A stretch of DNA of 64,000 nt, taken from positions 372,001 to 436,000 of the forward strand of contig NZ_FCOE02000002.1 in the NCBI RefSeq assembly GCF_001544915.2, in the 5' to 3' direction. The translations under genes were made by a program, and so were the position numbers. The notes beneath the pieces are model-generated. The model was given only the letters and a program-made list of their open reading frames with translations. It had not been told where the DNA came from and ran no database searches. The first letter of the stretch is position 1. Each line of letters begins with the position of its first letter. The DNA comes from Caballeronia pedi. GTDB lineage: Bacteria; Pseudomonadota; Gammaproteobacteria; Burkholderiales; Burkholderiaceae. Below, in pieces: positions 17,268-26,632 of the stretch.

Positions 17268-18290
17268 ATGCTGAGCCGTACCGCGGATCATCTCTTCTGG
17301 ATGGCGCGCTATACCGAGCGCGCCGAAAATACCGCCCGGATGCTCGATGCGAACTATCAGCTTTCGCTGCTGCCGCAATCCGACGAATACGCGGAACTCG
17401 GCTGGCGCGCGATGCTGTCGATATCGGAATTGAGCGGCATCTATTCCGCAGCGCATCACGGTATGAAAAGCCGTGAGGTCATCGACTTCATGGCGCGCGA
17501 TATGACCAATCCGTCGTCGATCGCCAGTTGCCTGCGCGCCGCGCGCGAGAACGCGCGAGCCGTGCGAAGCTCGACCAACAGCGAGCTATGGGAATCGCTC
17601 AATACGACCTGGCTCGACTGTCAGCGCATGCTGGCCGACGACATACTCGAGCGCGAGCCCTATACGTTCTTCGAATGGGTGAAGTTCCGCTCGCATCTGT
17701 CGCGCGGCGTTCAGCTCGGCACGCTGGTCAAGGATGACGCGTTCTACTTCATGCGTCTCGGGACTTTCATCGAACGCGCGGACAATACGGCGCGCATTCT
17801 CGACGTGAAGTTCGAAATGATGGAACAACGCGCCGATACCTCCGCACAACCGTTCGATTATCACCACTGGGTGGCGGTGCTGGGCTCGGTATCGGGCCTC
17901 GAAGTGTATCGCCGCGTGTATCGGGACGTGATTACGCCCGAGCGTGTCGCAGGCCTGCTGATTCTGTATGGCGAGTGGCCGCGTTCGCTTGCGGCGAGCA
18001 TCGCCGAAGTGGAGCAGTTGATCGGGCAAGTGAAGAAAGGGCGCAACACCGAAGCGGAGCAACTTGCGGCGCAACTGAGTTCCGAATTGAGGAACGGGCG
18101 TATCGGGGAAATTCTGCGCGGTGGATTGCACGCCTATCTCGTGAATTTTCTCGCGCGTGTGAACGATCTCGCAAGTAGCGTGAGCCGCGAGTTTCTGCTG
18201 CCGATCGCACCGGAAGAACCTGCGGCGCCGGAGCAGCCGCAGACTCAATCGCAGACGCAGACGCAGACTCAATCGCAAGGCAAGGACTAA
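17268..18290 (+). CDS. alpha-E domain-containing protein
   Basis: A 340-residue, mostly alpha-helical protein of the alpha-E family (DUF403). It begins with the family signature LSRTADHLFWMARYTERAEN and repeats a related helix as RLGTFIERADNTARILDVKF. Alpha-E proteins are almost always encoded beside permuted ATP-grasp proteins and transglutaminases; their role is unknown. The last 20 residues are a low-complexity Gln/Thr/Ser tail encoded by a short tandem repeat. The gene follows the ATP-grasp gene by 60 bases and carries GGGAAC before its ATG. Confidence 0.92.
   Translation: MLSRTADHLFWMARYTERAENTARMLDANYQLSLLPQSDEYAELGWRAMLSISELSGIYSAAHHGMKSREVIDFMARDMTNPSSIASCLRAARENARAVRSSTNSELWESLNTTWLDCQRMLADDILEREPYTFFEWVKFRSHLSRGVQLGTLVKDDAFYFMRLGTFIERADNTARILDVKFEMMEQRADTSAQPFDYHHWVAVLGSVSGLEVYRRVYRDVITPERVAGLLILYGEWPRSLAASIAEVEQLIGQVKKGRNTEAEQLAAQLSSELRNGRIGEILRGGLHAYLVNFLARVNDLASSVSREFLLPIAPEEPAAPEQPQTQSQTQTQTQSQGKD
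18239..18278 (+). repeat. short tandem repeat coding a Gln/Thr/Ser tail
   Basis: The 12-mer GCAGACTCAATC occurs at 18239-18250 and again at 18263-18274, with GCAGAC units between. It encodes the end of the alpha-E protein and could change length by slippage without shifting the frame when 6-base units are gained or lost. Confidence 0.7.
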
Positions 18291-18299
18291 CGCGTGCCG

Positions 18300-19370
18300 C
18301 TAACGCTTGGCCGCCGCCGCGACGACGCGATGCACGAAGCGAAGCTTATCGATGACCGCGGGCGCGAGCGTGAACGGATAGCCGTCCGGCATGCCGAGGC
18401 TGCGATTCAAACTGTTCAACACATAGGTGAGCGGAAACCAGCGTTTCATCAGGTTATCGAACGTGGTTTCCTCGACCGGAGTCTGGTCGGTGAGCGTGGG
18501 TTCGTGCGGGCTGTCGGGCACGAGCACGAGGCCGCACGATACGGCGGTATCGAGCGTATCGACGATATGCAGGTAATGCGCCCAGGTTTCCGCCCAGTCC
18601 TCCCACGGATGCATCGTGGCATAGCTGCTGATGAAGTTGTTCTCCCACTGCGCGGGCGGACCTTCCTTGTAATGACGATCGAGCGCAGCGGCGTAGTCGG
18701 CTTGTTCGTCGCCGAATGCGGTGCGAAACGGGGCGATGCGCGCAGTATCGGCGATCAGGCGGTCGAAGAAGTAGTGCCCGGATTCATGGCGGAAATGGCC
18801 GAGCAGCGTGCGATACGGCTCGTGCAGCGCGGAACGTGTCTTCTCGCGATGGGCGTCGTCGGCTTCGGCAATGTTGAGCGTGATGATGCCGTTGTTATGA
18901 CCCGTCATCACGCCGTGGCCTTGCGCATCGCCTTCGAGAAACTGAAATTCGAGGCCGCGTTCGGGATCGTCCTGACGCGACTTTATCGGCAGGCCCAGTT
19001 CCGCAAACGTATAGAGGAGGCGCCGCTTGGCGGCTTCTATGCGATACCAGTAGAGGCGGTTCTCCGGGTTCGAGAGGTTGGGAATAGTGCTCGTCAGCTC
19101 GCACGAACAACAGAGCGTCTCGGGTGTATCAGGTTCGGGCGCGGGAACGACCCAGTTGCAGACGTTCTCGACGGCGTAGTTGTGGCACGGCCGATAGATC
19201 AGATTCTCCGCGAGCGGATGAAGGCTGCGCCAGCGGCCGTCATCGGTTTCCTCGAACGCGCTGATCTGATTGATCTCGGGCACGTAGCCCAGCCGCGCGC
19301 CGCAGTTCTCGCAATGCGTGTTTTCGAAGAACACCAGCTGGTTGCAACGGTTGCAGTGAAAGGTCTTCAT
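18300..19370 (-). CDS. putative zinc-binding metallopeptidase with N-terminal zinc ribbon (DUF2248-like)
   Basis: A 356-residue protein. An N-terminal zinc ribbon uses C6, C9, C20 and C23, and a second cysteine group (CCSC) lies at 87-90. The metallopeptidase site is HESGH at residues 195-199, fitting HExxH. No signal peptide or membrane helix is seen, so it should act in the cytoplasm. It lies on the opposite strand inside the ATP-grasp/transglutaminase cluster, with its stop 9 bases from the stop of the alpha-E gene. Family members are often found near these ATP-grasp systems, which suggests processing of their peptide product or target; that is inference. Confidence 0.85.
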   Translation of the reverse strand: MKTFHCNRCNQLVFFENTHCENCGARLGYVPEINQISAFEETDDGRWRSLHPLAENLIYRPCHNYAVENVCNWVVPAPEPDTPETLCCSCELTSTIPNLSNPENRLYWYRIEAAKRRLLYTFAELGLPIKSRQDDPERGLEFQFLEGDAQGHGVMTGHNNGIITLNIAEADDAHREKTRSALHEPYRTLLGHFRHESGHYFFDRLIADTARIAPFRTAFGDEQADYAAALDRHYKEGPPAQWENNFISSYATMHPWEDWAETWAHYLHIVDTLDTAVSCGLVLVPDSPHEPTLTDQTPVEETTFDNLMKRWFPLTYVLNSLNRSLGMPDGYPFTLAPAVIDKLRFVHRVVAAAAKR

Positions 19371-19531
19371 CGTGTGGCCGGCAGGAGGGATGTGGCGCGA
19401 CGGTCATGCGCGCGCGGTTGGGAGTGCAGTCGCAAACATCGTGCCGTGAACGAAAGGTATTTTCATGGCAGGCATGAATCACATAGCAGCGCGTGTCGCG
19501 CGCACGGCGTCATCTGAACAAGGAGTCTGGA

Positions 19532-22500
19532 GTGTCCATTCGTGTCGCGTTGAACCATGTCACGCATTATCGCTATGACCGGCTCGTCGGTCTTTCGCCG
19601 CAAGTCGTGCGCTTGCGGCCCGCGCCGCATTGCCGCACGCCGATCGTGTCGTATTCGATGCGCGTCGAACCCGAGGATCACTTCATCAACTGGCAGCAGG
19701 ACGCGTTCGCTAACTATCAGGCGCGTCTCGTGTTTCCCGAGAAAACGCGCGAACTCAAGGTGACGATCGATCTCGTCGCCGAGATGGCCGTGTATAACCC
19801 GTTCGATTTCTTTCTCGAACCTTCTGCCGAAAAATTTCCGTTCGCGTACGCGCCCGAGTTGCTGCACGATCTCGCGCCTTACATGGTCAAGCGCGAGCCG
19901 ACGCCGCGCTTTGCGGCATTCGTCGAAAGCATCGACAGAACGCCGCTCGCCACGATGGATTTTCTCGTCGGGCTCAATCAGCGGCTTGCGAGTGAGATCC
20001 GCTATCTGATTCGCATGGAGCCGGGCGTGCAGACGCCGGAGGAGACGCTCGAAAGCGCGGCGGGTTCGTGCCGCGATTCGGGGTGGCTGCTGGTCGAAAC
20101 GTTGCGCCATCTCGGTCTCGCCGCGCGCTTCGTGTCCGGTTATCTGTTGCAACTCGCGCCGGACACCAAATCGCTCGACGGCCCGAGCGGTACCGAGGTG
20201 GACTTTACCGATCTGCACGCATGGTGCGAGGTGTTTCTGCCGGGTGCGGGCTGGGTCGGCTTCGATCCGACGTCGGGTCTGCTCGCGGGCGAGGGGCACA
20301 TACCCGTTGCATGCACGCCGGAGCCGGACAGCGCGGCGCCGGTCTCCGGCGCGGTCGACAAGTGCGAAGTCGAATTCGAGCACACGATGTCGATCCAGCG
20401 CGTGCTCGAAACGCCGCGCGTCACGAAGCCCTACAGCGAGGAAGACTGGAGCGCGGTGCTGCGCATGGGCGAGCAGGTGGATGCGCAACTGGTCGCAGCG
20501 GACGTGCGCCTCACGATGGGCGGCGAACCGACCTACGTGGCGGTGCGCGATCGCGACGCGCCCGAATGGAACACCGACGCGCTCGGCCCGACCAAACGCG
20601 CATACGCCGTATCGCTGATGGACAAGCTGCGCGCGCAATACGGCACGGGCGGCTTTCTGCATATCGGGCAGGGCAAGTGGTATCCGGGCGAGCAGTTGCC
20701 GCGCTGGGCGCTGTCGCTCTTGTGGCGCGCGGACGGCGAGCCGTGCTGGCACGATCCGGCGCTTTTCGCGGACGAGCGCCAGCCAGCGTCGTATACGGCG
20801 GATGACGCCGCGCGCTTCATCAGCCATCTCGCGGGCAAGCTGTCCTTGGATTCAAAATACATTCAACCGGGATACGAGGACACGTGGTACTACCTGTGGC
20901 GCGAGCGCCGCTTGCCGGTGAACGTCGATCCGTTCGATTCGCGCCTCAGTGACGAACTGGAACGCGCACGTCTGCGCCGCGTGTTCGATGCGGGACTGTC
21001 ATCCGTGACGGGCTACGCGCTGCCGATCGCGCGCGAAGAGGGCGCCGGCGCGGAGCCAGGCCGCTGGGTGAGTGGGCCGTGGTTTTTCCGCGACGAGCGC
21101 ATGTATCTGGTTCCGGGCGATTCGCCGATGGGCTACCGCGTGCCGCTCGATTCGCTGCCGTGGGTGTCGGAGGGCGATTACCCTTGGCAGCACGCGCACG
21201 ATCCGTTCGCGCCGTCCACGCCGTTGCGCACCGGGACTGAATTACGCATGCAATATGCGGATCTGGATGTTGAATCACGTATGCAAAATGCCGGTACGCG
21301 CGGAACGCGGCCCGGCGCAGCGGGAACGGCGGCATCGCGGGAGCGTATGCCTGAGCGAGGCGAATCGGCGAGCTGGATCGCACGGATCGCACTGTGCGTG
21401 GAAGCGCGCGACCCCGCGCGGGCGGCGGGTCCCGAAGCGGAAGCCGACGCCCGCGAGAAGCACGGCACGGGCAACAAGCTCATGCATGTCTTCATGCCGC
21501 CGCTCACCGAACTCGATGACTATCTCGATCTGCTGACAGCCGTCGAAGCGACCGCCGCCGATCTGCAGATTCCGGTGATCGTCGAAGGTTATCCGCCGCC
21601 GCGCGACGCGCGTCTCAAGGTGCTGCAAGTCACGCCCGACCCCGGCGTGATCGAAGTGAACATCCATCCGGCGGCGAACTGGAGCGATCTCGTCGAGCAC
21701 ACAGAGTTTCTCTATGGCGCGGCCCACGAGTCTTATCTGAGCCCGGAGAAGTTCATGCTCGATGGCCGTCACACGGGCACGGGCGGCGGCAATCATTTCG
21801 TGCTCGGCGGCGCGACGCCCGCGGACAGCCCGTTCCTGCGACGCCCCGATCTGCTCGCGAGCCTGATCGCGTACTGGCTTAACCATCCGTCGCTGTCGAT
21901 GCTGTTCTCGGGGCTCTTCATCGGTCCGACGAGCCAGGCGCCGCGTGTCGACGAGGCGCGCAATGATCAGGTCTATGAACTGGAGATCGCGTTCGGCGAA
22001 CTGCAGCGTCAGCTCGATCTGCTGGGCGGGCGCGGCAATGCGACCGTGCCGCCATGGCTCATCGACCGCATTCTGCGCAACATCCTGATCGACGTGACGG
22101 GCAACACGCATCGCGCGGAGTTCTGCATCGACAAGCTGTACTCGCCGGATGGACCGACGGGCCGTCTGGGTCTGCTCGAACTGCGCGGCTTCGAAATGCC
22201 GCCGCATGCGCGCATGAGTCTCGTGCAACAGTTGCTGCTGCGCGCGCTCGTCGCGCGGTTCTGGGAGACGCCATACACTGCCCGCCTCACGCGCTGGGGC
22301 ACGGAGCTGCATGACCGCTTCATGCTCGGCACCTTCGTGCAGATGGATTTCGACGACGTGCTGTCCGAATTGCGCGAGGCAGGCTTCGCCTTCGAACGAA
22401 GCTGGTTCGCGCCGCACTTCGAGTTCCGCTTCCCGCTCGTCGGCGCTTACGAAACGAGCGGCATCGCGCTCAACGTGCGACACGCGCTGGAACCGTGGCA

Positions 22501-22969
22501 TGTGATGGGCGAAGAGGGCGCGATCGGCGGCACCGTGCGTTTCGTCGATTCGTCCGTCGAACGCCTCGAAGTGCGCGCGCTCGGGCTGAACGGCAATCGT
22601 CATGTGGTGACGGTGAACGGCCGGGCGTTGCCGTTGCAGCCGACCGGGCGCGTGAGCGAATACGTCGCGGGCGTGCGCTTTCGCGCGTGGTCGCAGGCGG
22701 CTTCGCTGCATCCGACCATCGACGCTCATGCGCCGCTCACGTTCGATATCGTCGATACATGGACGGGGCGCGCGATCGGCGGATGCCAGTATCACGTCGC
22801 GCATCCGGGCGGGCGCAACTATCAGACCTTCCCGGTCAACGCGTATGAAGCGGAAAGCCGTCGACGCTCGCGCTTCTTCGCGACGGGTCACACGCCCGGC
22901 GCGATGGAGGTCGAGGGCCGCGAACGCAGCATCGAATTTCCGTTCACGCTCGACCTGCGCTATCGTTGA
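19532..22969 (+). CDS. transglutaminase-like protein with DUF2126 domain
   Basis: A 1145-residue protein. The N-terminal part is a bacterial transglutaminase-like domain with an intact triad: C180 (GSCRDS), H229 (LHAWCE) and D245 (FDPTSG). The remainder is the large DUF2126 region, starting near LTMGGEPTYV and related to amidoligase folds. A poorly conserved linker of about 80 residues (roughly 570-650) interrupts DUF2126. The start is GTG at 19532, chosen because AAGGAG lies seven bases upstream and the protein then begins SIRVALNHVTHYRYD, as in relatives. It is followed after 36 bases by the fused ATP-grasp/alpha-E gene. The domain pair may make or cut an isopeptide bond; the substrate is unknown. 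Confidence 0.9.
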   Translation: MSIRVALNHVTHYRYDRLVGLSPQVVRLRPAPHCRTPIVSYSMRVEPEDHFINWQQDAFANYQARLVFPEKTRELKVTIDLVAEMAVYNPFDFFLEPSAEKFPFAYAPELLHDLAPYMVKREPTPRFAAFVESIDRTPLATMDFLVGLNQRLASEIRYLIRMEPGVQTPEETLESAAGSCRDSGWLLVETLRHLGLAARFVSGYLLQLAPDTKSLDGPSGTEVDFTDLHAWCEVFLPGAGWVGFDPTSGLLAGEGHIPVACTPEPDSAAPVSGAVDKCEVEFEHTMSIQRVLETPRVTKPYSEEDWSAVLRMGEQVDAQLVAADVRLTMGGEPTYVAVRDRDAPEWNTDALGPTKRAYAVSLMDKLRAQYGTGGFLHIGQGKWYPGEQLPRWALSLLWRADGEPCWHDPALFADERQPASYTADDAARFISHLAGKLSLDSKYIQPGYEDTWYYLWRERRLPVNVDPFDSRLSDELERARLRRVFDAGLSSVTGYALPIAREEGAGAEPGRWVSGPWFFRDERMYLVPGDSPMGYRVPLDSLPWVSEGDYPWQHAHDPFAPSTPLRTGTELRMQYADLDVESRMQNAGTRGTRPGAAGTAASRERMPERGESASWIARIALCVEARDPARAAGPEAEADAREKHGTGNKLMHVFMPPLTELDDYLDLLTAVEATAADLQIPVIVEGYPPPRDARLKVLQVTPDPGVIEVNIHPAANWSDLVEHTEFLYGAAHESYLSPEKFMLDGRHTGTGGGNHFVLGGATPADSPFLRRPDLLASLIAYWLNHPSLSMLFSGLFIGPTSQAPRVDEARNDQVYELEIAFGELQRQLDLLGGRGNATVPPWLIDRILRNILIDVTGNTHRAEFCIDKLYSPDGPTGRLGLLELRGFEMPPHARMSLVQQLLLRALVARFWETPYTARLTRWGTELHDRFMLGTFVQMDFDDVLSELREAGFAFERSWFAPHFEFRFPLVGAYETSGIALNVRHALEPWHVMGEEGAIGGTVRFVDSSVERLEVRALGLNGNRHVVTVNGRALPLQPTGRVSEYVAGVRFRAWSQAASLHPTIDAHAPLTFDIVDTWTGRAIGGCQYHVAHPGGRNYQTFPVNAYEAESRRRSRFFATGHTPGAMEVEGRERSIEFPFTLDLRYR

Positions 22970-23005
22970 AGACAATCATCATTCGAATAAAGAACCGAGA
23001 CGACA

Positions 23006-25615
23006 TTGGCTTATCAATCGAGCTTGCCCTTCGATATCACCGCGTCACGCGTCGATGCGCTTGCGCTGCTGCGCACGCTGCCGGCGCGCGAAGGGCATTG
23101 GGACGAACTGCGCGATGCGTCCGGCCAGTTGCGCGAGCCGTGGCGCCAGTTCTTCGAACTGCTCGGCGAGCAGGGCATCGCGCGGCTCGATGACGGTGTC
23201 GCCGCCGTCGCGCAGCAGGTGCGCGACAACGACATCACCTACAACGTGTACGCCGATAACGGCAAGCCGCGCGCGTGGTCGCTCGATCTTTTACCGCTCA
23301 TCATCGACGAGGAAGAGTGGGCGCTGATCGAACGCGGCGTCGCGCAGCGCGCGCGCCTGATGGAAGCGATCGTCGCCGATGTCTATGGTCCGCAGACCTT
23401 GCTGCATCGCGGGCTCTTGCCGGGCGCGCTCGTGTTCGGCCATCCCGGCTATCTGCGGGCGGTGAAGGGCTTCATGCCGCCTTTCGGCCGCTTCCTGCAG
23501 ATCGTCGCGGTGGATCTCGCGCGTGCGCCGTCGGGCGCTTGGACGGTCATTGCGCATCGCACCGAGGTGCCTTCGGGGCTGGGCTATGCGCTCGAAAATC
23601 GATTGATCGTCGCAAGCCTGTTCGCCGATCCGTTTCGCGCGATGCGCGTGAGCCGGCTCGCCGCGACCTATTCGCAACTGATCGCGACCGTTGCGCAAGC
23701 GGCGCGAGCGACCATGCGCGATGACGAGGGAGGCCGCGGCGATGCAGCGAACGATGCGCCGCATATCGCGTTGCTGAGTCCTGGTCCGTTCAGCGAGACC
23801 TGGTTCGAGCATGTGTTTCTCGCGCGCTATCTGGGCGTCACGCTCGTCGAAGGCAAGGATCTCACGGTGCGCCACGACAAGCTCTATCTCAAGACGCTGG
23901 CCGGCTTGTCGCGCGTGCATGCGGTATTGCGCCGTCTCGACGATGCGTTCTGCGATCCCGTCGAGTTGCGCGCGGATTCGAGCATCGGCGTGCCGGGACT
24001 ATTGCAGGTGATGCGCGCGGGCAACGTGATGGTCTCGAATGTGCCGGGCGCGGGCTTCACGGAATCGCCCGCGCTCAATGCGTTCCTGCCGGGTATAGCA
24101 CAGGCGCTGCTCGATGAAACACTCGAATTGCCGACCGTGCCGACATGGTGGTGCGGCGAAGAGGCGGCGCGGCGCGAGCTCTTCGACAATGTCGACAGCG
24201 CGCTGATTGCACCGACGTGGCCCGGCGCGCAGGCCGATCAGGCGCCCGGCATCGACGCAGGCGTGCAGCAGATCGCGGCGTGGCGCGAGCGCATCGAGCG
24301 CGCGCCGGATGTCTTCACGGTGCAGGAGAATCTGCCGTTTGCCACGGCGCCGCGCTTTCATGACGGTGCGCTCGGCTCGCGTCCGTGCGTGCTGCGCGCC
24401 TATGCCATCGCCAACATCGACGGAAGCTGGAGCGTGATGCCCGGCGGCTTCACGCGGCTCGCGGCCGACAAGCGCGCGACCGTGTCGATGCAGTTCGGCG
24501 GCAGCAGCGTCGATACATGGGTGATGTCGAGCCAGCCCGGCGGCGCGGTCTCGCTGCGTCCCACGCCGATGAAGCCGGGCGACTTGCGCAAGCATCGCAC
24601 CGTGTCGAGCCGTGCGGCAGAAAACCTCTTCTGGGCAGGGCGATACGGCGAGCGCGCGGAAAACAACGTGCGGCTGTGCCGGCTCCTGCTCGGTATGCTC
24701 GACGGCAGCGACGCGGAAGAACTCTTCCCGACACTGGTCGAACTTGCCTCGCAGTGCGAACTGATTCCGAAGGTCGATACGCTCGCGCGCAGCACGCCGC
24801 AGGCGTTCGAACGCGCGCTCGTCGCGGGACTGCCGGAATCGAGCAGGGCGACGAGCATCGGCGGCAATCTCGCGGATCAGGCGCGCGCATGCGGCGAAAT
24901 ACGCGACCGGCTTTCGACGGATCACTGGCGCACGATTCTCGCGTCCCGCAATGACTTTCGCGACGCGCTCGCCGATACCGGCGTCGAAGGCGCGACGGGC
25001 ATCGGCCGCGATTACGATCGACTGATGCTCACGAGCGCGCTCGAACATCTCGCGACGCAACTCTGCGCGATCAGCGGTGCGCAGGGCGACCGCATGACGC
25101 GCGACGAAGCGTGGCGGCTATTGTTCATCGGAAGGCATATCGAACGTGTCGCGACGATGTCCGCGTTTCTGCGCGTGGTCGCCGAGCGCGGCACGCTTGC
25201 ATCGCCCGCGGGCTTCGATCTGCTTCTGCAACTCTTCGACAGCACGCTCACGTATCGATCGCTTTATCCGGGCAGGCTGGAAGTGCCGGCCCTGATCGAT
25301 CTGATCGTCGTGGATCAAACCAATCCACGCGGACTCTATGGCGTGTATGCGCGCCTGCGCACGAAGCTCGACGAAATTGCGGCGGCAGCGGGCGGCACGC
25401 GCCGCGCGCAGGCGATGCGTTTCTCGGATCTGCTGGTTCACGTTGATGTGTTGCCCGACCTTACCGCACTCTGCGAAACCGGCGAGGATGACCGTCATGA
25501 TGCGCTGATCGTACTTTGTGACCGGCTCATCGCATCGGTGGGCGCGGCATCGAATGAAGTGAGCGCGCGCTATTTCAGCCACGCGAACACGCTTGCCGCG
25601 CAGGTGTCGTCATGA
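23006..25615 (+). CDS. fused circularly permuted ATP-grasp / alpha-E protein
   Basis: An 869-residue fusion. Residues about 1-520 are a permuted ATP-grasp 2 domain (VYADNGKPRAWSLDLLPLII, HRTEVPSGLGYALENRLI, MQFGGSSVDTWVM). Residues about 530-869 are an alpha-E domain that begins with SRAAENLFWAGRYGERAEN. The two domains correspond to the separate genes at 15735 and 17268, so the cluster carries the pair twice. The start is the TTG at 23006, giving the usual AYQSSLPFD N-terminus; its ribosome-binding site is weak. The stop overlaps the start of the next transglutaminase gene, so the two are translationally coupled. Confidence 0.9.
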   Translation: MAYQSSLPFDITASRVDALALLRTLPAREGHWDELRDASGQLREPWRQFFELLGEQGIARLDDGVAAVAQQVRDNDITYNVYADNGKPRAWSLDLLPLIIDEEEWALIERGVAQRARLMEAIVADVYGPQTLLHRGLLPGALVFGHPGYLRAVKGFMPPFGRFLQIVAVDLARAPSGAWTVIAHRTEVPSGLGYALENRLIVASLFADPFRAMRVSRLAATYSQLIATVAQAARATMRDDEGGRGDAANDAPHIALLSPGPFSETWFEHVFLARYLGVTLVEGKDLTVRHDKLYLKTLAGLSRVHAVLRRLDDAFCDPVELRADSSIGVPGLLQVMRAGNVMVSNVPGAGFTESPALNAFLPGIAQALLDETLELPTVPTWWCGEEAARRELFDNVDSALIAPTWPGAQADQAPGIDAGVQQIAAWRERIERAPDVFTVQENLPFATAPRFHDGALGSRPCVLRAYAIANIDGSWSVMPGGFTRLAADKRATVSMQFGGSSVDTWVMSSQPGGAVSLRPTPMKPGDLRKHRTVSSRAAENLFWAGRYGERAENNVRLCRLLLGMLDGSDAEELFPTLVELASQCELIPKVDTLARSTPQAFERALVAGLPESSRATSIGGNLADQARACGEIRDRLSTDHWRTILASRNDFRDALADTGVEGATGIGRDYDRLMLTSALEHLATQLCAISGAQGDRMTRDEAWRLLFIGRHIERVATMSAFLRVVAERGTLASPAGFDLLLQLFDSTLTYRSLYPGRLEVPALIDLIVVDQTNPRGLYGVYARLRTKLDEIAAAAGGTRRAQAMRFSDLLVHVDVLPDLTALCETGEDDRHDALIVLCDRLIASVGAASNEVSARYFSHANTLAAQVSS

Positions 25616-26508
25616 GTCTCGGTCTGAACGATACGGTGCTCGCGGTCACGCATCGCACGACCTATCGCTATTCGACGCCGGTCGAGATCGCGCAGCATCT
25701 CGCGACTATTCGTCCGCTGCATTGTCCGTGGCAGCAGGTCATCTCGCATACGGAGCGTATCGAGCCGGTGCCGTCGTATGTGCATAGCCGTGTCGATGCA
25801 TTCGGCAACGACGTGCTGTACTTCTCGCTCGACGCGCCCCACGAGCGTCTCTCGATGACGAGCGAAACCACGGTGCGCCTCACGCCGCGCTGGAGCACGC
25901 TCGACGCGGACACTACGCCGCCCTGGGAGGAAGTCGCGCAACGGCTGCGCTATCGTGCGGGCGGCCCGTTCTATCCGGAAAGCGAGTTCTGTTATGCGTC
26001 GCCGAATATTTCGGTCGATCATGAACTGCGCGACTATGCGCGCGCGAGTTTCGATGCGGATACGCCGCTCGTTGCGGGCGCGATCGATCTGATGCACCGT
26101 ATTCACGAGGACTTCGAGTATCGGCCGTCGGCCACTACGGTCGATACGCCCGCATCGCGTGCGTTCGAATTGCGTCATGGCGTGTGTCAGGACTTCTCGC
26201 AGGTGATGATCGGTTGCCTGCGCGCGTTGGGGCTGCCGGCGCGCTATGTGAGCGGCTATCTGCGTAACGATCCGCCGCCGGGGCATGCGCGGCTCATCGG
26301 TGCGGATGCTTCGCATGCGTGGGTATCGGTGCATTGTCCGCAAAGCGGATGGATCGATCTCGATCCGACCAATGATGTGCTTGCCGATCTCGATCATGTC
26401 ACGCTCGCGACGGGACGCGATTACAGCGATGTGTCGCTGTTACGCGGGATGATTCTCGGTGGCGGGGCGCATCATGTGGATGTCGCGGTGAATGTGCTGG
26501 CGCTCTGA
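25612..26508 (+). CDS. transglutaminase family protein
   Basis: A 298-residue bacterial transglutaminase-like protein. It begins with the N-terminal beta-sandwich typical of the family (VTHRTTYRYSTPVEIAQHL). The catalytic residues are C192 in GVCQDFS, H235 in SHAWV and D251 in DLDPTN. No signal peptide is seen. Its ATG overlaps the TGA of the fused ATP-grasp/alpha-E gene, so it is the last member of that operon. Family members are thiol hydrolases or amide-forming enzymes; here the context suggests it works on the product of the ATP-grasp ligase. Confidence 0.92.
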   Translation: MSLGLNDTVLAVTHRTTYRYSTPVEIAQHLATIRPLHCPWQQVISHTERIEPVPSYVHSRVDAFGNDVLYFSLDAPHERLSMTSETTVRLTPRWSTLDADTTPPWEEVAQRLRYRAGGPFYPESEFCYASPNISVDHELRDYARASFDADTPLVAGAIDLMHRIHEDFEYRPSATTVDTPASRAFELRHGVCQDFSQVMIGCLRALGLPARYVSGYLRNDPPPGHARLIGADASHAWVSVHCPQSGWIDLDPTNDVLADLDHVTLATGRDYSDVSLLRGMILGGGAHHVDVAVNVLAL

Positions 26509-26632
26509 TTCCCTGCGTTACCGATATCTCTCGAAAAGGCGCGCAGCGCGATGCTGAGTTAATGTCTCAGCTTTCGCCGCTCATGCGCGCGCGCTCGCGC
26601 ATGCCCTTTCGTTTTGCAAGGAGACTCACACG

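Noticed and set aside
15609-17459. 616-codon minus-strand frame opposite the ATP-grasp gene
   Set aside because: No family signature, basic shadow composition, and it spans two clearly real genes on the other strand.
18239-18278. Tandem GCAGAC units considered as a CRISPR or mobile element
   Set aside because: The units are 6-12 bases without spacers and lie in frame inside the alpha-E gene.
21275-22975. Long minus-strand reading frame opposite the DUF2126 gene
   Set aside because: Arg/His-rich composition without motifs, in antisense to a gene with intact catalytic residues; a GC-rich shadow.
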